DNA of 64,000 nt from Paenibacillus tengchongensis (GCF_008973665.1 NZ_WACP01000018.1:1-64000), one strand, 5' to 3'. Positions 42,601 to 52,117 are shown, counted from the first letter of the stretch. Numbers and translations: made by a program. The notes: generated by a model from the letters alone, not told the origin.

Positions 42601-44307
42601 TTACTTTTGTAATAGCCACATATAAGATGCATATGGACTAAGCTGAAGCTCTTGCAGCAATTCCGGCGGTTCCAGCGTATTTCCAATCAGGAGCCTATTC
42701 TTCCCAATCGCTCTTAAATCTGCCCACTGCACTTCTCCGAAACGGTAAGTCACCTCTTGCTCGCTGAAATTGGAGACCACGACCAGCGCCTCCCCTTCAG
42801 CCGTTCTGGCATAAGCAAAGACTTGGGGATGCTGCTCATCCAGCCGCCGGAATACCCCTTCCGTGAAAATGGAATACTCCTTGCGCAGCGCAATCAGCTT
42901 GCGGTAATGATGGAAGGTCGAATCCGGATCGGCTAGCTCCCGCTTGACGTTGATCTCCGGATAGCGTTCGTCGACCTTAATCCACGGCGTTCCCGTGGTG
43001 AACCCGGCATTCGGGCTGTCATCCCACTGCATCGGCGTGCGCGAATTATCCCGCGAGCGTTCCTGGAGGATGCTCAGGGCCGCCTCCGGACTTAAGCCGC
43101 GCTCCTGCAGAATGCGGTACATATTCAGCGACTCGATATCGCGGAACTCTTCAATACCTTGCCAGACCGGATTCGGCATCCCGATTTCTTCACCCTGATA
43201 CACATACGGCGTTCCCTGCATGCCGTGCAGCGTAGTAGCCAGCAGCTTGGCGCTCTCCACGCGGTAGCGCTTATCGTCGGTGAACCGGGAGAGAGCCCGC
43301 GGCTGATCGTGATTGTTGAAAAATAACGCGTTCCACCCGCCGCCCTGCTGCATCCCGGTCTGCCACTGCGTAAAGAGCCTCTTCATGGCCTCGAAATCAT
43401 AAGGCATCAGCTCCCACTTCTGCCCGTTCGGATAATCCACCTTAAGGTGGTGGAAGTTGAAGGTCATGGAGAACTCCCGCTCCTCCGGGTTAGAGTAGCG
43501 AATACAATGTTCAAGCGTTGTTGAAGACATCTCGCCGACCGTCACCATTTCATACGGGCCGAACACTTCTTCATACATCGCTTTAATAAACTCATGGACC
43601 CGCGGGCCGTCCGTGTAGAACTTCCGTCCGTCTCCCGGCGGCACACTGCCGTCGTCATCCGGGAAGCGCTGGTCCTTGGAGATCACGTTAATGACATCCA
43701 TGCGGAAGCCGTCCACGCCTTTGCGCGCCCAGAACAGCATCATATCGATGACGGCCCGGCGCACCTTCTCGTTCTCCCAGTTGAGATCCGCCTGGGTCTT
43801 GTCATACAGTGTCAGGAAATATTGCCCCGAGGCTTCGTCGAACTGCCAGGCCGGCCCGCCGAACTTCGACTGCCAGTTGTTGGGATAACCGCCGCCCGGT
43901 CCCGGGTCCCTCCAGATATAATAGTCCCGGAACGGATTGTCCCTGCCGGAGACCGCCTGCTTGAACCATTCATGCTCCGTTGACGTATGATTGACCACAA
44001 TATCGGTCATCAGCTTCATGCCTCTCCGGTGCAGCTCCTCCACCAGCTCGTCGAAATCCGCCATCGTCCCGAAATCGGGGTTAATCGCCTCATAATCGGC
44101 CACATCGTAACCGTTATCATGCTGCGGCGAAACATAGACCGGCTGCAGCCAGACAATATCGGTGCCAAGACTCTGCAAATAGTCCAGTTTCTCCGTAAGT
44201 CCTTTGATATCTCCCGTTCCGCTGCCTGTCGTGTCCTTGAAGCTCTTCGGATAGACCTGATACACCGCCGAGCGGCGCCACCATTCCGAATACCGGGGCT
44301 GACTCAC
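42601..44307 (-). CDS. treC: Trehalose-6-phosphate hydrolase, GH13
   Basis: A 568-residue GH13 enzyme splitting trehalose-6-phosphate into glucose and glucose-6-phosphate. Family regions are DIVVNHTSTEHEW, the nucleophile aspartate in VDGFRMDVINVIS, the acid/base glutamate in VTVGEMSSTT and NNHDQPR. The N-terminus WWRRSAVYQVYPKSFKDT and GLTEKLDYLQSLGTDIVWLQ are typical. The GTG at 44307 is chosen because GGAGGTG is six bases before it; the GTG at 44316 overlaps that site. Promoter and two TreR-like operators lie upstream. Bacillus calls the same gene treA. Confidence 0.93.
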   Translation of the reverse strand: MSQPRYSEWWRRSAVYQVYPKSFKDTTGSGTGDIKGLTEKLDYLQSLGTDIVWLQPVYVSPQHDNGYDVADYEAINPDFGTMADFDELVEELHRRGMKLMTDIVVNHTSTEHEWFKQAVSGRDNPFRDYYIWRDPGPGGGYPNNWQSKFGGPAWQFDEASGQYFLTLYDKTQADLNWENEKVRRAVIDMMLFWARKGVDGFRMDVINVISKDQRFPDDDGSVPPGDGRKFYTDGPRVHEFIKAMYEEVFGPYEMVTVGEMSSTTLEHCIRYSNPEEREFSMTFNFHHLKVDYPNGQKWELMPYDFEAMKRLFTQWQTGMQQGGGWNALFFNNHDQPRALSRFTDDKRYRVESAKLLATTLHGMQGTPYVYQGEEIGMPNPVWQGIEEFRDIESLNMYRILQERGLSPEAALSILQERSRDNSRTPMQWDDSPNAGFTTGTPWIKVDERYPEINVKRELADPDSTFHHYRKLIALRKEYSIFTEGVFRRLDEQHPQVFAYARTAEGEALVVVSNFSEQEVTYRFGEVQWADLRAIGKNRLLIGNTLEPPELLQELQLSPYASYMWLLQK

Positions 44308-44349
44308 ATGAAACACCTCCAGAAAGTATAGCTTTACTCAACCATTAAA

Positions 44350-44365
44350 CCTGTATATACAAGTT
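44350..44365. promoter_or_regulatory. TreR-like operator, downstream site
   Basis: CCTGTATATACAAGTT is a near-palindrome matching the Bacillus TreR site (TTGTATATACAA). It lies between the treC promoter and the ribosome site, so bound repressor would block elongation. Confidence 0.75.
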
Positions 44366-44379
44366 CAAACACTTCCCAA

Positions 44380-44408
44380 AGTGTAATCCTGTATATACAG
44401 GTTGTCAA
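44380..44408 (-). promoter_or_regulatory. treC promoter with embedded TreR operator
   Basis: On the minus strand TTGACA (44403-44408) and TACACT (44380-44385) are separated by 17 bases, a good housekeeping promoter. The spacer contains the palindrome CCTGTATATACAGG (44388-44401), a second TreR-like site. A repressor there would compete directly with RNA polymerase. The rest of 44409-44590 shows nothing further. Confidence 0.8.
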
Positions 44409-44591
44409 TCTTCAGTGTTCAACCATTTTTACCCAAGATCGGGACAGCTCATTCTGAATGGGGGCAAAAAGGTTGACTCTATGACTCTATTCAGCAAAAA
44501 CCGTCGTTGAGCACAGAAGTCCAGCCCTCTGGTCGAAAGCGGAAAAGGCCCTTTTTCCCGTTTCGCCGGGGATTCCCGGAAACGTCGAAGA

Positions 44592-44630
44592 AGCTGTCCC
44601 CATCAGCCATTTTTGGCTTTAGAGACAGCT
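44592..44630 (-). terminator. Terminator of the SMC-like remnant
   Basis: AGCTGTC (44592-44598) pairs with GACAGCT (44624-44630) around an inner AGCCATTTTTGGCT stem. It lies 20-60 bases past the stop at 44649. Confidence 0.65.
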
Positions 44631-44648
44631 CCTCCCTCGCTTGTAAAC

Positions 44649-46665
44649 TTAGAACAACTCCAACTGATCTACCCGCGAATCCATCCGCTCCAACGTTTCA
44701 GGAGCCTTATCCCGGAAGTAGGCATGCTGTATCTGCTGGGTCGGCTCAATGATTTGTTTGGAGGCATCGGAGGTGCTGCGGAGACGGCAGCTGTAGACAA
44801 TCGGGAAATAGTCCTGCAAGAACTTGCCCTCCGCATGCGCAGTCAGGGCGATAATCTGGAAGCCCAGCTGCTCAGCGATAAAGAAGACCGGGCTCAGTAC
44901 ATGATCGCTGGATGCTTTACCGAACGGATTGTCCAGAATAACGGTGCGGTGCAGCTTCATAGTATCCTTAATATATTGCCTGCGCTCGGCGACATAGTTG
45001 AGCAGGCCGAGGAACAGGGTCATATTCTTGCTCCATTTCTCCCCGCCGGACCAGCGGTTCGACTGCTCCCAGGAATACGATGCCTTCGTAACCTGATGGT
45101 CATTCATCACCTTGCGGCAGGTCACCTTCATCGCCTCACCCTTCAGTACAACCTGCAGGAGCCGCCTGGAATCAAGCCACTTCTCCAGACTTTTACGGAT
45201 GTCTCCCTGCTGGGATTTGCCCTGCTCGTCCGTAACCTGATAGCGATCCAACTGGGTGATAATCCACTCGATATGGCTGCGGATGCGGTCCTTGCCGTCC
45301 TGGTCCTCCCATTCCGGAATGGAGAAGCTGTAAATCTCCCGCCAGCCGTCGGCTGTCTTAACGCGCGTCTTCTTGGGCAGCTCCTTCAGCTCCTGAACAA
45401 TATGCTTCAGGTGCGTGTGAATCCGTTGAATGAATTCCTGCAGATCACGGTCATGGGTCTGAATCGTCTCCTCCATCAGATGGATTATCCGCTGGATTCT
45501 TACCTCCATCGTCTGCCTGAATTCATTAACCGCTGCATACTCCTGTTCCGGGAACCGCTCTGCGAACTGCTGCTGCAGAATAGCGATACGGCCTTCGCTT
45601 TTTTGCAGCTTGGACTGAACCTTATGCAGCTGCTCCGCCGCCCGCTCACGCCCCTTGCGGTACTCCTCAATCTGCCGCCACAGGTCTTGCTTCTTGGCTT
45701 CCGGCTGGGCCGGCAGGCTCATCTCTTCATCAAGCTCCGGATATTCACGGCGCAGCTCAGTCATCGCCTTGTCGGCCAGTGACGCCTTGTCACGTTCATG
45801 CCTCTGCTCGGATTCCAGCTGGCTGCGTTCTTTCAGGAGACCGGCGCGCTCCTGCTCCAGCACTCTATGTTCGGCCTTAAGCTCCGCTAACGAACGGTCT
45901 GTATCCGCATAAGCGAAGCTTTGAACGTTCTCGTACAGCTCGTCCTTACGCAGCAATTGCAGCTTCATATTGGCATCGCTTTGCTCTTGCAGCGCAGTCT
46001 GGTATTCTTCCTGAACTCTCGCTAAATGGTACTGCTTCATCCGCAGCTGCTTCTCCAGACTGGCAACCTGCTCCTTGACTGGCGCCAGCGCCTTCTCCAG
46101 TTCTTCCCGTTCAACATTAAGCGTTAAATAACGCTGTCCGTCTTTAAGCCAATCTCCGAGCTGATGGATCAAATCCTGCATCTCGCTCAGCTCACTGCGG
46201 ATTTTGTCCGCCGCCGCTTCAAGCTGCTTCTGCCTCTGCTCACTCCGTTTATGCTCTTCGGTATATCCGATCAGCCGTTCCCGGCTCGCCTGAAGCTGCT
46301 GCTCCAGCGCCTGGGAGGCGGCCAACGGGAACTTATCCAGGAACTGCCGGAAATGCTGCCCGGTCTTTTGCCACAGGGACAGTTCATCCTCCCGCTTCTC
46401 GCGCTCCTGCCGGGTCTGCTCGGCCCGCTCCAGCAGCCCTGCCTTCCACTGCCGGAATGCAGACCCGTCCTCATTATTGTGCCAGTGTGCTGGAACGGCC
46501 CACTGCTCCGCCCGGTCCCTCGCCAGCCCCTGCACCAGCGCCGCCGCTTCCGTGGTGGTGAGCACACGAACCGGATAGACAAATTCTTGGCCCGCAGCCG
46601 AGAGCTTCTGCAGCAACGGGTGTTTATCGCTCTCGGTGGTTACCAGAGTTACCGCAGATATGCTC
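44649..46665 (-). pseudogene. 5'-truncated SMC/Rad50-like coiled-coil ATPase
   Basis: About 670 codons that make only the second half of an SMC-like ATPase. Long coiled coils (about 60-450 of the visible part) lead to the ABC signature NRWSGGEKWSKNMTLFLGL and Walker B in TVILDNPFGKASSDHVL, followed by the FQIIALTAHAEGKFLQDYF switch region. The N-terminal half with Walker A is absent: homology-like sequence starts abruptly near SAVTLVTTESDKHPLLQKL, the frame closes at about 46746, and the stretch beyond is repetitive non-coding DNA. The first internal ATG is at 46616. Without Walker A it cannot bind ATP alone. Family members act in DNA maintenance or defence; no partner genes remain. Confidence 0.7.
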
Positions 46666-47102
46666 TTCCATAGACAGGAAAAGGGAGGTCCCGGGAACAG
46701 GTGCTTGCTGGACCATCCCGTTAAGTTAATAAGACATGGGTAAGGTTATACGTCCATGTCGCTAAGGAAATTCAACCGGGATACTGCTGCTGCTGACGGA
46801 GCTGATAATTTGGGCGAGTAGTATTGCTGAGGCGGGCTGATATTGCTGTCCACGAATTGCTAGATGGATAATGTTACTACAGGGATTAATGTTACTACGA
46901 GGTAGTGTCACTGCCGGCGGATAGTGTTGCGTGGGTGCGATACTGTCTACTGAAAGCGACTACTGTTGCTAATTATAGTGCGTGTGCCGGTCCAATCGCC
47001 GATACTTGACGGGATAAACCCTTAAGGACAGAGGGAGGGCGCTGGTGTCCATAACGCTGGGAATTCCGGTCTAGGAAATAACGCCTCCTGGGTCCGTAAG
47101 CA
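46666..47102. other. Repetitive intergenic region
   Basis: The interval from about 46760 to 46980 is built of related short words such as GATAATGTTACTAC, GATATTGCTG and TAGTGTTGC, with stops in all frames. No gene is seen. It replaces the missing 5' half of the SMC-like gene. Confidence 0.5.
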
Positions 47103-47104
47103 GA

Positions 47105-47120
47105 AAGGGGGAGCCCCCTT
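47105..47120 (-). terminator. Short GC hairpin after the GH43 gene
   Basis: AAGGGGG faces CCCCCTT across a tiny loop and leads to TTTCTG on the minus strand, 20 bases past the GH43 stop. It is a plausible weak terminator. Confidence 0.45.
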
Positions 47121-47139
47121 GCGGGTCCTCCCCTTCGTC

Positions 47140-48675
47140 CTATTCATTCCCTTCATAATCAAACCAGTCGAAATGCGCCGGAGTGAGCGCGCGCTCCCCG
47201 TTGCCGGTGGCGTACATGGCGATGAACACCCCGGTGAACCCGCCGGCCACCTCGGTGGACAGCAGTCCGCATTCCCCTTTGCCGAATACCGCCGGTTCCT
47301 TGCCCTCTTCCGCATATTCAAAGACATAAAGGTTCTGGTCGGCCCGGACCGTCAGCACGACAGCTTCACTCAGCCAGGGCATTTCATGCTCAACCTTCCA
47401 CAGCGAGCCCAGCCGTCTGCGGAAGATCAGCTTGCGTTCACCGGCAATGCAGGCTACCGCAATTTCATAATGGAAGCGCTCGTTCATAAAGACCGTCAGT
47501 CCCGCTTCTTCCCCGTTGTGCTGTGGCGCGAAGGTCAGATGTGCAGCGAAGCGGCCGGCGAAATGCTGCTGCCTTCTCCCGATAAAGGCCGGGGTATCTG
47601 CTTCATTCAGTGTCACCGGCGAGCCGTACAGCGTCAGGCAGCCGCTCTTGTCCGTGAGTGACCAGTTCTCCTGGTCGGGTGTCCGCAGGAAGGTCCAGCA
47701 GGGCGCCAGTACACTATGGTCAAAATCATCGCGCACCTGCGGTACAGCCCCGGGCTGCAGCCGGAGGGTTCCCGCCGGCATCGTTTCGGCCACGGTTCCG
47801 TGATATCCGATGACCGGCCAGCCTTCCTCCGTCCAGGTTACGGGCGCCAGAAAGGTCTCCCGGCCCAGATGATGGTGCATCGGGTACCCGTAAGGCCGGA
47901 TGCCCAGAAATACCGACCACCAGCTGCCGTCCTCCGCTTGAATCAGATCGGCATGACCCGTGGCCTGAATCGGACTCCGCAGGCTTCTGTGGGAGAGGAT
48001 CGGATTGTGGGGACAGCCCTCAAACGGTCCGTCCGGTCTTTTGCTCCGCGCGATCGTTACCATATGGCCGTATTCTGTGCCGCCCTCGGCAATCATCAGG
48101 TAGTACCACTCCCCGATCCGGTACAGATGCGGGGCTTCCGGATGCTGGCCGCCGCTTCCGTTCCACACCAGGCGGATATCCGACAGGCGCTCGCCTGTCA
48201 ACACATCGATCCGGCTCTGATACGCCCCTTGGCCCATAGCGTCATGTGCGGTCGTATAGTAGACGGACCCGTCCTCATCGAAGAACAGATCGGGATCGAT
48301 GCCCGGCTGGTCCACATACACGGGATCCGACCATTCCCCGCGCGGATCTTCCGTGTAAACGTAGAAGTTGCCGCGTCCGGATACATTGGTGGTCGTCATG
48401 TAAAACACTCCGCCGTGATACCGTATCGTCGGTGCATAGATCCCGCCCGAGCTGCCCGCCTTGCGGAGATTCAGCTGCGAGGTCCGCGTCAGGACATGCC
48501 CGAGCTGCTGCCAGTTCACCAGATCCTTGCTGTGGAACAGCGGCACGCCGGGGAAATATTCAAATGAGCTGGTTACCAGAAAGTAGTCGTCACCGACCCG
48601 GCAGACGCTGGGATCGGGATGGAATCCGCTTATGACCGGATTAGAGTACGTCATAATTTTCATTTCAACTGCCAA
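47140..48675 (-). CDS. GH43 beta-xylosidase
   Basis: About 511 residues. The five-bladed propeller of GH43 covers about 10-310: the base aspartate in GFHPDPSVCRVGDDYFLV, the pKa-tuning aspartate in GIDPDLFFDEDG and the acid glutamate in HPEAPHLYRIG. A C-terminal beta-sandwich (about 320-510) has QQHFAGRFAAHLTF, as in xylosidases of this family. It should release xylose or arabinose from short oligosaccharides inside the cell, since no signal peptide is seen. The TTG at 48675 is ten bases after AGAGGAG; ATGs at 48663 and 48654 lie too far from that site. It follows the orphan sugar-binding gene, with a terminator between. Confidence 0.88.
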   Translation of the reverse strand: MAVEMKIMTYSNPVISGFHPDPSVCRVGDDYFLVTSSFEYFPGVPLFHSKDLVNWQQLGHVLTRTSQLNLRKAGSSGGIYAPTIRYHGGVFYMTTTNVSGRGNFYVYTEDPRGEWSDPVYVDQPGIDPDLFFDEDGSVYYTTAHDAMGQGAYQSRIDVLTGERLSDIRLVWNGSGGQHPEAPHLYRIGEWYYLMIAEGGTEYGHMVTIARSKRPDGPFEGCPHNPILSHRSLRSPIQATGHADLIQAEDGSWWSVFLGIRPYGYPMHHHLGRETFLAPVTWTEEGWPVIGYHGTVAETMPAGTLRLQPGAVPQVRDDFDHSVLAPCWTFLRTPDQENWSLTDKSGCLTLYGSPVTLNEADTPAFIGRRQQHFAGRFAAHLTFAPQHNGEEAGLTVFMNERFHYEIAVACIAGERKLIFRRRLGSLWKVEHEMPWLSEAVVLTVRADQNLYVFEYAEEGKEPAVFGKGECGLLSTEVAGGFTGVFIAMYATGNGERALTPAHFDWFDYEGNE

Positions 48676-48814
48676 AATTGCATCGCTCCTCTGTCTTCCA
48701 TCTTGAGATTCAACCTTATTATAGGGCGGGTTTCGTCCATAAACCTTAATATTACGGTCTGAAAACAGCACGATCAGGCCATACATACACCATGGCGGCT
48801 TAACCTGCAAAAAC

Positions 48815-48836
48815 CCGCACCATCCCTGGTGCGGGC
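48815..48836 (-). terminator. Terminator of the orphan binding-protein gene
   Basis: CCCGCACC and GGTGCGGG form an 8-bp stem around ATCCCT; the minus strand continues TTTTTGC. It separates this gene from the GH43 gene. Confidence 0.8.
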
Positions 48837-48850
48837 CTCCACAGCAGAAT

Positions 48851-50590
48851 TTACTGCACTTCCTTGCCGGTAAAGAGCGACACTCTATTTTTGACCAGCT
48901 GCGTATATTCTGCTTCCATCTTCTCAGCCCCGGCCCGGTCCAATTCGGCGAGGAAATCATCGAACAGCTTGTCGAATTGATCCGGCTTCGCCAGAATGAT
49001 CTCCGGAATCCGCTTGCCGACGATATCCTGCGTTTTCTGATAAATGACCTGGTAATCGCCGTCTGTCGGAACCTGCATATTGTACAGTGCGCCCCATTCC
49101 TTGACCGGGAACTCATCTTCGGCAGGGAACAGGTCCTTCCAGGTAGTGGCATTATAGGCGGCCAGGGATTCCTTCTCTGCCTCCGAATAGCTGGCGACAA
49201 TCTGCTCAGGGAAATTGGTGGTATAGTAATTGCCGGTCGAATCTTTGACCCCGTCCCCGTAACGGACGCCGAAGATGGAGTACAGATCCACGCCAGTCTG
49301 TCTGGCAAAGGTAGCCGCGTTATTGGTCTTCTGCTCGCGGATTTCGTCCGGAATCACACGTTTGCCATCCACGATATTGTACTGCTTGCCTTCAATGCCC
49401 CAGTTGCGCAGCACCTGCCCCTCCTCCGAGGATAACCAGTCAATGAACTTGATCGCCCGGACCGGGTCCTCGCAGGAGCTGCTGATGCTGATACCGTAGC
49501 CGTCCACCCCGATCGCCTGCAGGGAGTTTTCCTTAAACTCCTCACCCAGGGTCACCGGGAAATGGGCGTAAGTATATTCGTCCTTGCCCGCCGCCTTCAG
49601 CGCATTCTCCGCTTCGCCGTATTCCCATTCTACAGAAGTCAGGCCGAGTACGCGCCCGCTGGAGATTTTGGACTTATACTGATCCTCTTTTTGCACAAAA
49701 GAATCCTTATCGAGCAGCCCCTCATTGTACATATGATTGAGCCAGCGGAAATACTCTCTCTCTTCGGGACGCTTGTAGTGCAGCATCGTCTCATAGGTTT
49801 CAGGGACTACGTAATATTCGCCGTCTCCTGCACCGCCCGTCGTCGCAGCCGCCTGATTGGTCACGGTAATCATGATCTTCCAGCCGTCTGCATTCAGCGT
49901 AAGCGGAATGGTAGGCTGTCCGTCGGTCTCCGGATGCTTGGCCACATAGGCCTTGAGCGCGTTTTCATAATCCTGGACCGTTTTGATCTCCGGATATCCC
50001 AGCTCCTTGAGGACACGGTGCTGAATCTGGAAGCCGCTCGTAATATCGAAATACTGCTGGTCTACGCCGACGTTGGTCGGGATCGAATAGATGGCCTGAT
50101 CGTCCAGACTGTATTTCATCCGGTTCATATTTTCGCTCATGACCTTTTTGATGTTGGGCGCGTACTTGTCAATAAGCTCGGTCAGGTCGATAATGGCACC
50201 GGCATCCACCAGCTTGCCCAGCTCCCCTTTGGCGTAAATAATGTCCGGATATTCTCCGCTGGCGGCCATCATGGCTATTTTGTCTTGTCCGCCGCCGCTG
50301 CCTACATCAAATTCAGCATCTAACGTAACACCTGTCTTGGCTGTAATCTCTTTCCCGACATCATCCTGCATATTGTTCCAGTTGGGGTTGGCATCGGCGC
50401 CGAAGAAAGTGAACGTAATCGGGCTGGTGTCGTCTCCGGTGTTCTCCGGTGTGCTGTTTGCGGCATTGTCCGCATTGCCTGCGTTGTCTGCGTTATTTGC
50501 ATTGTCCGCATTGCTGCTGCACCCGGCCGAGATCAGCAGCATCGTTGTTAACAGGGCGATGCCGAACCGTTTGGGCAAGGTCTGATTCAT
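48851..50590 (-). CDS. Sugar-binding lipoprotein without permease genes
   Basis: A 579-residue lipoprotein (lipobox ISAGC) of the large LipO-like class that serves LplB/YtcP permeases. After the lipobox comes an Asn-Ala-Asp repeat (NADNANNADNAGNADNAANS), a flexible tether. The binding fold shows DVGKEITAKTGVTLDAEFDV, MAASGEYPDIIYAKGELGKL, and RAIKFIDWLSSEEGQVLRNW. GGGGGAAACACC precedes the ATG. No permease gene adjoins it, so it must borrow a membrane unit, perhaps that encoded at 54-56 kb. The AraC regulator upstream is divergent. A xylo- or arabino-oligosaccharide ligand is inferred from the GH43 neighbour. Confidence 0.88.
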   Translation of the reverse strand: MNQTLPKRFGIALLTTMLLISAGCSSNADNANNADNAGNADNAANSTPENTGDDTSPITFTFFGADANPNWNNMQDDVGKEITAKTGVTLDAEFDVGSGGGQDKIAMMAASGEYPDIIYAKGELGKLVDAGAIIDLTELIDKYAPNIKKVMSENMNRMKYSLDDQAIYSIPTNVGVDQQYFDITSGFQIQHRVLKELGYPEIKTVQDYENALKAYVAKHPETDGQPTIPLTLNADGWKIMITVTNQAAATTGGAGDGEYYVVPETYETMLHYKRPEEREYFRWLNHMYNEGLLDKDSFVQKEDQYKSKISSGRVLGLTSVEWEYGEAENALKAAGKDEYTYAHFPVTLGEEFKENSLQAIGVDGYGISISSSCEDPVRAIKFIDWLSSEEGQVLRNWGIEGKQYNIVDGKRVIPDEIREQKTNNAATFARQTGVDLYSIFGVRYGDGVKDSTGNYYTTNFPEQIVASYSEAEKESLAAYNATTWKDLFPAEDEFPVKEWGALYNMQVPTDGDYQVIYQKTQDIVGKRIPEIILAKPDQFDKLFDDFLAELDRAGAEKMEAEYTQLVKNRVSLFTGKEVQ

Positions 50591-50730
50591 GGTGTTTCCC
50601 CCTTATTGGCAGATATATTTATTTGGTTCCGTTTTCATTTTAGCTTCTGCTCCGGGGAGAAACCTTGATTATCAAGTCAAAAAACAGCATAATATAGACA
50701 TCAATTTACAGGGGGACGGGAGGGCAGCGC

Positions 50731-51597
50731 TTGAGTGATGATGTCTATTTAAACTGGTTTACCTCTGATGAGAAGTTTCCATTCTTCATTCAATACGGAG
50801 GGCATGAGGAGGACATGTCGCTGCATCAGCATGTCGATTTCTCCGAGCTGGTCATCGTGCTGCACGGCCATGCCACCCATGTAGTCAACGATGAAGAATC
50901 CTTCATCAAGAAAGGGAATGCCTTTGTCCTGAACGGCGGAACCCGCCATGCGTATAAAGCCCCGCATGATTTCCGGATCTGCAATGTCATGTATAAGCCG
51001 AAAATGCTGGAAGCCGCCGGCTCCGACCTGCGTTCGCTGAACGGGTATCAGGCGCTGTTCATTCTGGAACCGTTCTACCGGAACATCAATGCGTATAAGA
51101 GCAAGCTGAACATGTCCATTGCGAACCTGGAGTATGTCTCGGCGCTGGCGGCCGCGATGATTAAGGAATACGAATCCAAGCAGCCCGGCTATCAGACGCT
51201 GCTCGCCTCCCGCTTCATGGAGCTTGTCGTGTACCTGTCCCGGCTGTACGATCATCAGGAGAAGGGCGTAGCCAACAGCCTGATGCATCTCGCCAGTGCG
51301 ATCTCCTATATCGAGGACCACTATCTGGAACCGCTGACCCTGGAAGAAATCGCTGAGCGCTCCGGGGTTTCCGTCCGCCACCTGAACCGGATTTTTCAGG
51401 CTTATTACCAGACCACGCCCGTCGCTTATGTTCAGCGCCTCCGGCTGGAGAGGGCCTCTACCCTGCTGAAGCAGACGAAGCGGCCTATCACCGAAATCTC
51501 CTTCGAGTGCGGCTTCAACGACAGCAATTACCTGACCCGGCAGTTTAAAAGAACCTACGGAATGACACCTAAAGCGTACCGGAAGAAGAAGGAGTAG
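50731..51597 (+). CDS. AraC-family transcriptional regulator
   Basis: A 288-residue regulator. The cupin sensing domain reads MSLHQHVDFSELVIVLHGHA and KGNAFVLNGGTRHAYKAP. The C-terminal AraC domain has AISYIEDHYLEPLTLEEIAE, VSVRHLNRIFQAYYQTTP and ITEISFECGFNDSNYLTRQF followed by YGMTPKAYRKK. The TTG start lies after GGGGGACGGGAGG. It is divergent from the orphan binding-protein gene, which it probably activates together with GH43. A broken partial copy lies immediately downstream. Confidence 0.87.
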   Translation: MSDDVYLNWFTSDEKFPFFIQYGGHEEDMSLHQHVDFSELVIVLHGHATHVVNDEESFIKKGNAFVLNGGTRHAYKAPHDFRICNVMYKPKMLEAAGSDLRSLNGYQALFILEPFYRNINAYKSKLNMSIANLEYVSALAAAMIKEYESKQPGYQTLLASRFMELVVYLSRLYDHQEKGVANSLMHLASAISYIEDHYLEPLTLEEIAERSGVSVRHLNRIFQAYYQTTPVAYVQRLRLERASTLLKQTKRPITEISFECGFNDSNYLTRQFKRTYGMTPKAYRKKKE

Positions 51598-51603
51598 TTC
51601 CCG

Positions 51604-51630
51604 CCGGCGGATCGCCGGGAGTCCCTTTTA
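51604..51630 (+). terminator. Terminator of the AraC gene
   Basis: CCGGCG and CGCCGG pair around GAT just past the stop, and a CCCTTTTATTT tract follows. Confidence 0.6.
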
Positions 51631-51631
51631 T

Positions 51632-51943
51632 TTGTACATCGTTAATGCCGGTTTACCGTCCGCATCCACGTCCTTTCATGTAATAGACGAATATATCAGG
51701 AAGCAGAAAAGATATCAGACGATGAAGCTGTCCAGGTTTATGGAGCTTGTCTTGCACTTACCCAGGCAATATGACAACCAAGAGAAGAGTATGCCCAGCA
51801 ATCTGAGGCATCTGGCGAATGCCGTCTCCTATATCGAAGACCATTATAGTTCACGCATCTCTGTAAGGCTACTAAACCGCATTTTCAATCGTATTATCAG
51901 ACAACCCCGATGTCTTAAATTAGCACGTACAGGCGGGTGGTGA
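51632..51943 (+). pseudogene. Decayed partial copy of the upstream AraC regulator
   Basis: The frame reads KRYQTMKLSRFMELVLHLPR, QYDNQEKSMPSNLRHLANAV and SYIEDHYSSRISVRLLNRIF. Each piece lines up with the gene just upstream (GYQTLLASRFMELVVYLSRL, LYDHQEKGVANSLMHLASAI, SYIEDHY, VSVRHLNRIF). The cupin domain, most of the first HTH unit (about 13 residues) and the whole second HTH unit are gone. This is a tandem duplicate in advanced decay. Confidence 0.8.
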
Positions 51944-51980
51944 ATGCATGATCGCACAGGTTCTTCTGTTTAACTTATCC

Positions 51981-52117
51981 AGTTGGAAAATCGCCACCTA
52001 ATTTCACCTATACGGTGATTTCTTCCAGACTAGTTGGAAAATCGCCACTTCATATGGCCGAAAATCAATGATTCCGCCAATAGCGACCGAATTAAGTGGC
52101 GATTATCAAATTAGTTG
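51981..52117. repeat. GTGGCGATT-type intergenic repeats, site 3
   Basis: Two inverted copies (51981-52004 and 52031-52050, reading AGTTGGAAAATCGCCACYT on the plus strand) and one forward copy (52092-52117, core GTGGCGATTATCAAATTAG). Together they fill much of the 300-base gap beside the AraC remnant. No gene is seen here. Confidence 0.6.
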
